DNA from: Tubulanus polymorphus
Taxonomy: Eukaryota > Nemertea > Palaeonemertea > Tubulaniformes > Tubulanidae
Length of the DNA: 64,000 bases
Assembly (NCBI RefSeq): GCF_964204645.1
Contig: NC_134033.1
Span: forward strand, 9,770,231-9,834,230
Direction of reading: 5' to 3'
Shown: one piece after another, positions 30,901-42,900 of the stretch
How the letters are laid out: every line of letters starts with the position of its first letter
Position numbering within the stretch: position 1 is the stretch's first letter
Notes under the pieces: model-generated
Seen by the model: only the letters and a program-made list of their open reading frames with translations
What the model was told of the DNA's origin: nothing
The model's database searches: none
Position numbers and translations under genes: made by a program

Positions 30901-33900
30901 GTGTCTTTACATACGTCATTGATAATCAAGAGGTACAAATCTTGCCAAACCCTGACCATATTATCATCATTGATTACCCTTTTAGTGCTGGCCATTTTAT
31001 ATGGTATAATGCTGAGATGATTTTTGAGTGAAACTAGTGTCTCCAGTTAACTTAGCATTGCTCAGTTACTACTCAACCTATATTAACAAAATATACCCCA
31101 AATTTGAGATATGAAGCAGGGATACATTTTAGAATCATTCCTTTAATCAGAATGGTGCGTTGATGTCATGTGACCAATGTCAGCCATCTTGGATTCAAAA
31201 TCACCATGGAAAATTGCAATCGAAGCCTAGAAAAATAGTTATTCTAAAAAAAGGCCAATTTCCATACAGAAATAGATAACAACACTTCTTTTCTATGGTA
31301 TGATTAGAAAAGAAATTTATGTGAACAAAATATGTCATAGAAATGTCACGGAGCGGATTTCCAAATGCCCGAGTCCCGCCTGTGCTACTGCCACTTGCAG
31401 TACTGCACTCAATGCAGCACCGATCAGCTGATTCCTTTGTTACCACAGATGACTCCAACTAAATAAACAAACGATCAATTGGTAACACTGTAAGCATTTA
31501 TTAACCAGATGTATTTCTCTAATGATTCAGCACCACCAACTGAATATAAACAGGATATACATTTATATATACCCAAAGTAGAGGGCAAATGAACTGGAAC
31601 TGGAATGCTCCAATAAAAATAACACCATGTGACATCCTCCCCCACTTCAAAGATGTCGTCCCGATATCTTTAAATGCACTTACCAAATCAGGAAAGGTAC
31701 TGACAGAGACTCCTCTAGTTTCCCTACAACAAATATGGTATTGTTTGATATGGTATGGAAATATAGAACTCGACCATAAACAATATTGTATTGGTGGGGT
31801 TATGTTTCATCTGAGTGATCCCTGGGCACCTCAGACTGCACAGATGATAATAGAATCTGCTATTTGTATTCTCTACTTCCTCAGAATCAGTCTATGAAAA
31901 GATTGAGAAACGATTTTTGTGTAATTTACTTCAAATGAAATCCTAATTGCTTATCATACATGTATCTATGTCACTAGACCTGTAGTACCCCCCTAGACCT
32001 ACTGAATCAAAACAATTATTGCTATCTGTATGCATCAATACCTTCATAAACAGATTATACCTCTCCTTAGTCCATAACAGTGACTTTCTCGCCGTTGGAA
32101 TTCAATTGAATATCGTCTTTACGCTTCACTGACTGTGAGTCGCAATTTCGGTGCCATTTTTCCTTTTGTTTTACCACAAAACTTACAAGAATTCATAACA
32201 CTTAAAAATGTTCTCGCAGAATCTACTGGAGCACCACCTGGTAGATGTTCACTACCACCAGGAAGCGTTCAAATGCAATAGGGTTCAAGTCCCAACATAA
32301 TAATCTAACGTAAAGTGACCCCCTTCAAGAAATGGGGTGCGTTTATTCTGTATATGTTTTACTGGCTTCTCGGAAGGGGGTGCGTACTGAAAGGGTTAAG
32401 TCGAGCATAGTGAGAGTGGATAGAATGGATTGTTTCCCCAAAAAACGGCAGCTGGTATATATCTACTGAAAGTCGCTTACTGACATGCAATGTAACCTTC
32501 AAAAGTGATTGTCATGCAAATTTTGATGTATTGTTTTCTTTTTGAGATTATATTAAAAGGAATATGCCATCTAAATTGTACATTCCATGATGGCTTTGAA
32601 CACCCAAATGAAACATTTTAGAATACATAACAACCTGAGATCTGACTAATCATAAAAACATAATCTAAGTCTGCTGGCCTGATATGAAATCCTTGTCCAT
32701 CGCTTGGTTTTAACCCTGTAGTGGCACTCGTGCTAGTTGATTTGTATCTGGTAAATTTTCTTTTTATTTACAGATATTATGTATATTATGCATACAGTTT
32801 GAACGTATAAAGAGTGTCAGATCAGCTTGGGTGATGTTTATTTTCTGGCTTCTTTCCCTGTGCGTTCAATTGGTTAGTGTATATTCAATGGTATTTACAG
32901 CTAAAGCCTATATGCCTACATTGGTAAGTCATTTATCATTCATCTTTTGATTTCAATGGAAATTAGTGTGACGGAGCTTTCACCCGACTTTTCCTCTGAT
33001 GCCTCGTCCGTCAGGCTGGGGGTTGAGGGGGATGTGGAAGACTTACATCAACCAACAAGACAAACAGCCTACAGGCACAGTATAAATCACTGATAAGATT
33101 TATACACAGAGGCTACCTGAAATGTGACCGCCAACAAAATAACAGAATAACCCTCCAAAACTTCAAACTACATCAGACTACATCAAACTACATCAAACTA
33201 CTTCGGACCACATGAAGGTGGCAGCGTTGAACTGATTATATTTGTATGTTTGTATATCCGATATACTGCTGGCATCATAAAGACCGTCTCTGGGCATAAG
33301 GTTACTGTAGGCCTAGTCATTAGAATTTCACATATCATTGGTACAGTTTCAGTTTTGCTTATTACGCCACAAATTATGATTACATTGCACAGAGCAAAAA
33401 AAAGATAAGACAAAAATTTTAATTGCATAAGTACAATAGCTCATTAAGAGCATAACATGAAGCTCACCTTTTCATTGCAGACTTTTTCAAAAGGAATAGT
33501 GTTGTATTCGTTGATAATGACTACTATCCATTTACTGGCTGTGCTGGTTGAGTTGATTTTGTCTTGTGTATCGGATGAATCCTGTTCTCAAAGTCATCGA
33601 AAAAAGGTAGGCCTATATCAAGTGAGCAACTGGGATAGCAGGATCATTGCCCTTATGGGTGGGGAACTAAGTGCTAAGGTCACAAGATGTTGGTGTGTTT
33701 CCATCCATATTTGATGCTCATTGGTCAATTTTAGACAATGGTTGACTACCCCAGGCACATGTTCTGCTCATAACTAATCCGATAGGAATCGAGAACGCTG
33801 CCTGACAGCCATTAATGTTCACCAAAATCGGTACTCTACATATCTTAGCCTACTTGGGACTTACGTGCGGGCGATTGCATTCACTTTGTATACATTATAG

Positions 33901-36900
33901 AGACAAAAAAATAAAAGCCAAAAATCTTTCCTTGAGATGTTAGTTCATTTGATATATCGACTATATACTAATTTTTATCAGGAATACTAAGTTACAGCAG
34001 AAAATTATATATATATATTCCATCCAGCTCAAAGAGACTAGTTTAGTAATCAAAAGTGATATTGACTAAAGAATGATATAACATCGAAATGGTTACAAGC
34101 TAAAACCGGTTAAAGAGAAACAAACTAAGGGGCGATCATAAAGTGAATATAAATATGAAATATAGCTGCAAAGCAGCAATAACGGGTTTCTGCGTTGCTG
34201 GAGTAAATGTCCTAATTGGAAGCTTGCCAAAGATTTCACTATAATCAGTTCATAACGTACCGCTATTTTGAAGGAGCACCACCGAGGGGTCAGCTCATGT
34301 GGATACGTTGACCGACATGGCTACTAAGCGCAAAGTACTAATGTACCAAATTTAGGGAAAATAACTTCGAGAATAACGAAGATGTTTTTACCATTCCCTA
34401 GTGGCAGTTGTATGAACTAATTTAGCTGGTTAGGATACTTTACGTATGTATATGTACTTACACCAGGTTTTGTGATATCTATACTAAAATGGCTGATTTA
34501 CATGCGAAAAACGGATGCTACAATGAGTTTACAAAATTTATGCCCCTAGTGGTTAGAATAGGAACTAATTATGTGAGAGGTTTGTTGTATTCTATTGCTG
34601 CTTTAGTGGTCTAATTTGCTTCTGATGTTTATTTAGTTCTTCTAAATCATACAGACGTATTTCAGTTTGGTGTACTTGTTTGTTGATTGTTTCTGAATGT
34701 TGCTATATGCGTTTAGACGAGAAGATACACAATATCCGTGTATGATGATGAGGAGAGAAATCCCACAATAACAAAGCCAAAATAGAAAAAATAGAAAAAA
34801 AAATAGAGAAATCAGTACGCCTGATGATGGCTAACAGTTGTTAGCCGAAACGTCGCTCCTCAAATACAATCATTCTGATATAGAATTTTCATGGGCTTGC
34901 ATGCTTGCAAGCCCATATTGCTATCACACGGATTGGTAACTTGCTTGGGGAGTCGATAACTTTCGTTTGAAACTTTCTTGGGCTCTGATATTTACACAAA
35001 TTTAATGCAGTAATAAAATCTAGGTTCCTTTCGAATATTGGCTATATCCGTTGTCGTTTTCATTGTTTTATGATTTTGTTTGATCGTTTTTGTTATTTCA
35101 GCAGCGCATACCAACCTTGGTTGAGTGTGTGTGATCAGTCTTGAAATTGGTATTCATGCGCAGCATAGTGCTGCTGACAATTCAATTCATTCTTCATTGA
35201 TACAATTAAAATTTCACAATGAAACATTAACTTTCACGTTAAAAAAAAATCTTTTACTTTCATTGGGTGCTTGCGTTAGCGGCCTTTTGAAAAATCTCTG
35301 TATGAACATTTATATTTTTCAGTTTAATAAAACTTTTCTGTAAAATAAATTCTGAATTGAATTGAAGACTGGTTCCCTGTCTCCAAAGAGCCAGGGGGCG
35401 GTAGTCTATGGTGGCAATAAATTTTATCGGATGATCGTTGTGGATTGTCATTTGAAGGAAATGCAACTTATTCTTGCTTAATGTCTTTAAAAAGAAAAAT
35501 CGTGGCTCCTATCTTTTTTCGTGTTCGCTTCTCTTCACCTGAAGTCACTCGAGTTAGTCACGTTTTTTCTTTCAGTTGTAAATGTTTCTATGCAAAATCA
35601 TTTCAACACAATCCGATAAGTAATCTAGCAAGTATCAACATGATGATAGATTCCGTTAAGACACTACAATATTCAAATAACAACTATCCAAAAGCTTGCA
35701 CTAACTTGCAGAGATGAGAATTCCCCGCGGATCCGCGGTTTCCCGCGGATTTCAGTATTGAAAAATATCAATTTTCCAAATAGTCCAAAAATGATGTAAA
35801 AGTATGGGGGGGGGGGGTGATGATCTCACTCAATTGGTCCGGCGCGATCGGTAATCAGGTGAACCGTAAAAGCGTTCAGTGCCTGTTTTACTTATCGTCA
35901 CGTAAAAGTATCGCATTTCAATGCATATTCATTGCAACACAGTGATATTTCCATCGAGTACTGTACCCTTTCCTATGGTTTTTGCCAATATTTTCTAAAT
36001 TTGGATTTATCGCCAATGGTTTTTCTATACGACCCGGCCCTGCGGTATTGCATTTAGCCACCGGCGAAATCCGCCATCTTTTTTCTTGGCGTTCTCGCAG
36101 TAGAACGCGTTGGATTTTTTCGCCGTAAAAATCTGGGAATTAGGATATTAGGGAGTTTTCACTCTCGTAACGGTGAGTCCGTTCGGTTTGGGGGTTATCC
36201 CTGATTTTTTTTTTTCCGTAAGAATTTTATTTACAAATATAATTTGATTGAATTGAATTGAATTGTTTTGATTTGTAACAGGATAATTATGCCACCCCCT
36301 CCTAAGGGTCAGCATCGTGGCGGGGAGGGATGCGGGCATTTGTTTGGCGCCTGGGACAACCACGATTCATGTGCGTCATGCAGGCGCAAATCCGGTCAAA
36401 TATGTGCAAGGAGCAATCCTTGCAATATTTGCGTCGTGTGGTCCGAGGACCTTTGGCTTCGGGCCGATAAGGCTCTTAAACTAAGAGATCGTCGTCGAGT
36501 TAGCAGGGATTCGTCGGTTTCGGCCGATGTGCCAACCGACGTTTCTAATCCTGTTTCTTATCGTAAAGCGGAGCGGTCGCCGGTCGTTCAGGTACGATCG
36601 GCTTCCCAACTCCGTTCACCGGGGAAGAACGCTGGTTCACCGGCACCGGTCTCCGGTCATTCACCGGTCTCTGGTCGTTCACCGGTTCGGCCGGTTCGGC
36701 CGGTTCGGCCGGTTCAGACTACATGTTCGGAACCGAGCGCGCGCCGCGGTAGTCGCGAACGGCCCGCACCGGTTCGGTCGGTACCGGTCCGGTCCGGGTC
36801 GGGCATCGGTCCGGTTCGGCCACCGGTCCGGTCCAGACGTCGTCCGGTTCAAAACATCCGGTACGTTCATCGTCTGATTCAGATCGTCGCTCCGGGGATA

Positions 36901-39900
36901 GAGCTCGCTCTCCCACTAGATTTAGACGCCGGGAGCGTAATAAACGAGCAAGATCTCCTTCTCGCAGATCAAGGTTTGATCGCGAGAGGGACTACGATCG
37001 TTATTGTCGGAAGTTTCGCCGTCGGTCTTCTCATCGTTCGTCGACGTCGGTTAGCGATGAAAGCGATTCTTCTAGTAGGTCGCGATCCCGTTCGAGGGAC
37101 CGTCACCGAAGTCGGCATGATCGTCGGGATACTGGAAAATACCTGACTCAGAAGGATTTCCATGTATTTGAGGAGAAAATTTTAAACTTGTTATCTTCGT
37201 CGCAACAAGTCGCTGCAACTTCTACAACAGGTAAGCCTATTCCTGATTGTCCGGTTAGAAGTTCGCCAGCCCACTCAGTTTTTCGGAATTCTGACTCTGA
37301 ATTCCTGGATGCTGCGGTAGGGTCTGATTTCAATGAGGATCCGGTCCCAGAGGCGGCAATTCCTTCTGGGGTCGTTCCTGTCGCAAGCAATTGTGGGTTG
37401 CCCCAGACGATGGGGGCTTCCCTGGCTCGCAATGTATCTCCGTCCCGTTCAGTTTCATCCGAACCAGCGGGGGACATGCCATTTAGAGCGATGATAAGTG
37501 AGTTCTTTGTCAAGCACGGGGCAACTCGCGCTAAGCCCACAGCAGCTCCTCTGGTCGGTGAGTCAATGGAAGCTTATCGCCCTCCGGACTCCGATCTTAA
37601 CGTTTTACGGGAATCGTCAGCGGTTTCAAGAGAATGGGCTCGATTGGATACGCAATTATGGGGTGAATGTCGGCCTGGAACTTTTTCATTTCCCCCTCCA
37701 GAACGGGGTATGAAATCTGGGAAATATTTTAGTTCAACCGATCCACCTATAGGCGCATTTCGCTCGGCGTATTACGCAACTCCAGGTGCTGTGGATCACA
37801 GTCATAACTGCCTGGATGCTGATTATACTTTGATCAGCCCGGATACAGTTACAGCACAGTCGGGTATTCGTTTGCCTAAGTCCGGTTTGGTGGCCATGAC
37901 GTCAATCCTGGACAATCTTACCAGGGTTGGTTCGTTTCAAGATATGGCACTTAAGGTGTTGACGGGTGAGCTTCGCGAGACTCACGCCGCCGTTCATGCG
38001 GGCTCTGACCCAGAGTCAGTTGCCCTAAAACTGGAGGGAATGGACCGGATTATCCAATCTTTGGCTCGGTCTGTTTCGCATGTAATTCCGTTGTCGGTTC
38101 GGGGTCAGGCTAATCTGGTGTTAGCCTCCCGTCAGTCAGTGATGGACTCCAGTGCCAAAACTCGTCTACCGGATATGGTGTCCAATGCTTTGCTGAGAGC
38201 CCCATTGGGGACGTCTTCACGTCTCTTCTCCGGTTGGTGCGCTCCGGTTTCCGCAGAGCTGAGGAAGATTCGGGAGGTTCAGGCCAAGTCCAACCCCCGA
38301 ACTCCGTGGAAAAAGCGTTCTGGTCCGACGCCGGCGGCGCAAGGTTCGGCACGGACGCAAACAGGACCATCTCAAACTTCAGCGCTTTCTCAAGCGGCTT
38401 CGGATGCCGGTTGGAGAACTAGCGCGCAACTTCAACAATCGTGTCAAGCCTCGTCCGGTCGTAACAGTTCCGGTTCGTATCGAGGCAAGGGGAAGGCTCC
38501 AAAAAGGGGCTCTTCCTTTCGGAAAAACTTGAAATGAATTCTTGGGACCAGTGGGAGGTTGTCTGCAGCAGGCAGCAACCCACTGGTCCGACCTCTTTGG
38601 AGACGGTTGGCCCTCCCGGGTCGTCTCTCGGGGCTACCGTCTCCGTTTCCTAAGGCGACCGCGCCTGATGAGGTCACCTCCCGACATGCGGCCAAAACCA
38701 GGTCAGGAGGCCTTAATCTCTCCGGCTCTCAAGGAACTGGCAGAGAAGGGAGCGATAGAACCAGTTTGCAACGAAACTTCTCCCGGCTGGTTTTCTCGAA
38801 TATTCATGGTACCAAAGGCCACAGGGGGTCAACGGACAGTGATAGATCTGTCATCCCTCAATCGGCACCTAGACATTCCAAGGTTCCGGATGACCAAGCC
38901 CAAGGACGTGATTCAAGGGCTCCGTCCGGGTCAATGGGCGGCTTCATTGGACCTGAAAGATGCTTACTTTCAGGTTCCAATTCACCCAAAATCTCGGCGA
39001 TTTCTCTGGATAAAGTGGAAAGGCCGCCAGTTCCAATTCAGGTCTCTTTTATTTGGCCTCAGTACGGCCCCGTGGGTTTTCACCAAGTTGGTCAAGTCAG
39101 TTCAGAAGGTATTTCAGTCAAGGGGTGTTCGACTGTTCGTTTACCTCGACGACTGGTTAATAGTCGCGAATTCGGCTCAGGAATGTCGGGAGGCAATGAC
39201 CTCAGTCTTGGACTTAGTCCATCAGCTAGGGTTCCGCGTAAACAGGGAAAAATCTCAGTTGACGCCGGCCCAACAGTTCACTTATCTCGGCATGGACTTC
39301 GATCTCCGAATCGGCAAAGTCTTCCGTCTATGGTTCGAGTGGCCAAACTTCAAGAAGCTGTAGCGGGAGTGTCCACAACCCCGAGAACAGCTCGTTACTG
39401 GTCACGGCTTCTAGGCTCCATCAGCTCCATGGGTCTGGTGGTGCCCTTAGGCCGCCTCAGAAGCAGTCTCTTGCAACAATATTGGAAGGTCTTCTGGTCT
39501 CAGTCGAAGGCCTTGATTCCCGTACCTCCAACCGATCTAAGTCCGGATCTTCAGTGGTGGGCGGCCACTACGAATCTTCGGCTCGGGGTGTCACTAGCCC
39601 CGTTAGAGGCTCCAGTTCGTGTATTCACGGATGCCAGTCACCAAGGTTGGGGGGCACATCTGGAGAACCGAGTCAAAGCCGGGAAATGGTCTCGCTACGA
39701 GGCCACCAACCACATAAATTTCCTAGAAATGCTGGCCGTGTGGAAGGCCCTGAAGTTCTTTCACAGGAGAGTGGAGGGCCACCACGTTTGGTTAGCCACA
39801 GACAATTCAACAGTGAGGGGCTTACCTTCAGAACCAAGGGGGCACTCACTCAGAAACCCTCACAGGTCTGTCGGCCAAAATTCTTCTTTGGTGCCAGACA

Positions 39901-42900
39901 AAGGGCGTGTCCCTGACTGTGGCACATTTAGCAGGGAAAAGGAACGTGATGGCCGATGCTCTGTCTCGTCGAGGTCAGGCTATTGCGACAGAATGGGTTC
40001 TCCACCAAGAAGTAGCCGATCGGGTTCGGGGCATTTTTGGCAATCCGCTGCTGGATCTGTTTGCCACCCGGTTCAATCGGAGGTGTCCTCTGTTTGTGTC
40101 CCCGTTTCCAGACGCGGAAGCGTGGGGGGTCGATGCCTTCTCTCTGGACTGGTCGGGGATGCATGCGTATGCGTTCCCGCCCACACCAGTCCTGCCGCGC
40201 TTACTGGATCAAATAGAGAGATCAGTCAATTGCAACATAGTTCTGGTAGCACCATGTTGGCCGGCTCAGAAATGGTTCCTACCACTTCTCAACCTACTGT
40301 GCGACAACCCCAGGATTCTTCCGAATTTCCCATCGCTTCTGTCTCAGGGGATCTTTCGGCATCATCCAAACAGCCAGTGGTTAAATCTGCTCGCCTGGCC
40401 ATTGTCCAGCGATCCTTGTCAGCTTCAGGCTTTTCAGAACAGGCTGCCTCCTTTATCGCAGGATCTAAGCGGCCATCAACAAGTACCATTTACGATGCCA
40501 AATGGAGTCATTTTGCGGATTGGTGTGCTGCAGGGGAAATTGATCCATGCTCACCCTCTGTAGCTCAATTGGCAGATTTTTTACTGCACCTATTTGTAGC
40601 AAAAGGTTTACAGGTCATAACTATTAAAGGTTACCGCTCCGCGATTTCTCATACATTGCGTGCTTCTGGATGGCCAAATGTAGCAGGGGATCATCGGATA
40701 TCCCAGCTGGTTGCTGGGTTTTCTATTTCCCGGCCTCGGGTAACAAGGACAGTTCCACCATGGGATCTGTCTGTAATTTTGAAGAAGTTAATGGAGGCTC
40801 CATTTGAACCTCTTTCGGCAGCGTCTTTTGCAAATTTGTCAAAAAAGACTGTATTTTTGCTGTTCTTGGCTTGCTCGGCCCGTCGCTCTGAGATTCATGC
40901 GCTTTCAGTCCGACCAGGTCACATTGTCTTTGGGCCAGCGAATGAATTTGTTTTGCTGCGGCCTGCTTTGGAATTTTTGGCAAAGAACCAACGACCAGGC
41001 TCGGTTGGGCGTCAATGGCGAATTGAAGCCCTAAAACATCGAGTGGAACCGGGCATCCCGGACAGGACTTTATGTCCTGTGCGGGCGTTGTGTTTCAATT
41101 TAGATCGCTCTGCTTCACGGAGGGGTTCACGGGAGCGGTTATTTATTCCGCTGCTGGATCACCTAAAGGGTGATATTTCGCGGGACACAGTAGCCCGATG
41201 GGTCTCTTCAATGATCAAGGACATTTTATTGAAGGAGAATCTTTCCTCGGAGGGAGTCGTTTCTCATCAAGTGAGGTCTATGGCTACTTCCTGCGCAGCC
41301 TTTTCGGGTGCTCCGTTGGAGGAAGTCTGTCGGGCCGCCTTTTGGAATTCACCGTCGACATTCACGTCATTTTATTTATGGGATGTTTCAGGCCAGTTAG
41401 GCTCATTAGCTTCACTGGGTCCTGTTGTCATGGCTCAAGTTGTCCGTTCTTTCCGATCGGACCCTTTAGTGTAGAATATTTATGTAGCATTATCAGGATC
41501 ACAGGGGGTGTATCCTTGTACATAGTTTGGGCTCATATCTGCAAGTATTAATTTCGCAAAATTCTGGGGGGGGCCCCTGAGCTGGACGGACTCACTGTGG
41601 CCAACCGGTCTTCCCTGTGCTACAGTGCTCCATTCCGTGCTTGGGTAAGTGCTCTCTTTTTCCCTCTTACCTTGCGTTTGAGCGGTGGTTTTTCTATCTA
41701 CCTTTCCCACCATCCTTGTGCTAGGCTAGTCTAGCAAAAACCATAGGAAAGGGTACAGTACTCGATGGAAATATTACAATTTTTGGAACTAAAATTTGTA
41801 TTTCCGAGTAGTACTTACCCTTTCCTATGGTGGGAATCCCGCCCACCTGCCCCGCATAGCTGTTTTTTTTTGGTCTGCTATGACGAAAAAAGATGGCGGA
41901 TTTCGCCGGTGGCTAAGTGCAATACCGCAGGGCCGGGTCGTATAGAAAAACCATTGGCGATAAATCCAAATTTAGAAAATATTGGCAAAAACCATAGGAA
42001 AGGGTAAGTACTACTCGGAAATACAAATTTTAGTTCCAAAAATTGTAATTTTGTATGTACATTTGTACTACGATGAGTTTGTATGTATTTTATCGATCGG
42101 TTGCAGACACGCACGCACAGCAACAGTAGTAACGTATATAGGTCTACTTACTGTTGCTGCGTGTGTGTGGCGAACGCTTTCGGATATTATACACTACTTG
42201 GTGATGATTTTTAGTGAGCATTCATCGGCGCATTTTTACTGCAATAATTCAGGGCTCGACCCGTAATGCATGAGATGCTGAATGTCATCAAATGAGGATG
42301 TACCACATTGGAACTAGCCATTACCTTCCAAATTATAATAGTCGTTCATGGGTTCGAGATCGCTCTAAGTGCTCGGAAAACGTATTTAATTTCTAAAATT
42401 TTCTTGGGGGAGGGCCCCCAAACGCCCCTGAAATAGCTTCGCGCCTTCGGCACTCGCTAGTGCTGACGGCTACGCCGTCAGCTGGTTCGCGTATGTCACT
42501 CAAGAAAAATAACCCGCCGATTTTACAGGTCGGCGTTCTCATCCCTGAACTTGGTCCACGTCTACAATAAAACCATTCCGATTCCCAGTCCCTGTGTGTA
42601 ACATTTCATGTAGTGATGTAAGACGACACCGATCTCTTAGCTCTTTAAAAAGTAATCAGTTCAATGTTCGGTTAATTCTACTACAGAAATACAAAACCAC
42701 CAAGCCAGCTTTCAGTACAACCATGTCAGCAAGCCCATTTTTAGAATTTCTTTCTTGTTCTATTTTGGCTTTGTTATTGTGGGATTTCTCTCGTCGTGCT
42801 ATTAGCGTTGATCGATAACTAGTTTTAAATCTCCCATTATCCATTTTTTGAAATCAATTAATCTATCTTTTAATTTTACTTTGGTCAACATTGTTTCTGA

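Larger units (their letters stand above)
33607..35700 (+). other. Start of ABCC intron 5
   Basis: Contains part of R3 (33846-33900), the hammerhead-like motif at 34820 and repeat R5 copy 2 (35388-35565). A (CTACATCAAA)n-like short repeat lies before exon 5 at about 33167-33205. No gene seen. Confidence 0.5.
35945..42049 (+). mobile_element. DIRS-type tyrosine-recombinase retrotransposon
   Basis: 6.1 kb with inverted ends, gag, RT/RNase H and tyrosine recombinase ORFs, and an internal complementary region (ICR) at 41736-41830. This is the diagnostic DIRS1 architecture: no LTRs, no integrase, insertion through a circular intermediate. It is on the same strand as the ABCC gene, inside its intron 5. 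gag and RT frames carry frameshifts, so this copy is probably inactive, but the recombinase frame is intact. Confidence 0.93.
35709..42547. mobile_element. CAG..CTG-ended DNA element interrupted by a DIRS insertion
   Basis: Left end CAGAGATGAGAA (35709), right end TTCTCATCCCTG (to 42547); flanks share AACTTG (35703-35708 and 42548-42553), a 6-bp target duplication. Without the DIRS insert it would be about 730 bp. The left arm has a perfect GC palindrome CCGCGGATCCGCGG near 35727. Ends resemble hAT-type CAGGG termini, which usually give 8-bp duplications. Non-autonomous; no transposase. Confidence 0.65.

Noticed and set aside
36679-36916. Minus-strand Arg/Pro-rich frames
   Set aside because: Shadows of the CCGGTTCGG repeats in the DIRS gag.
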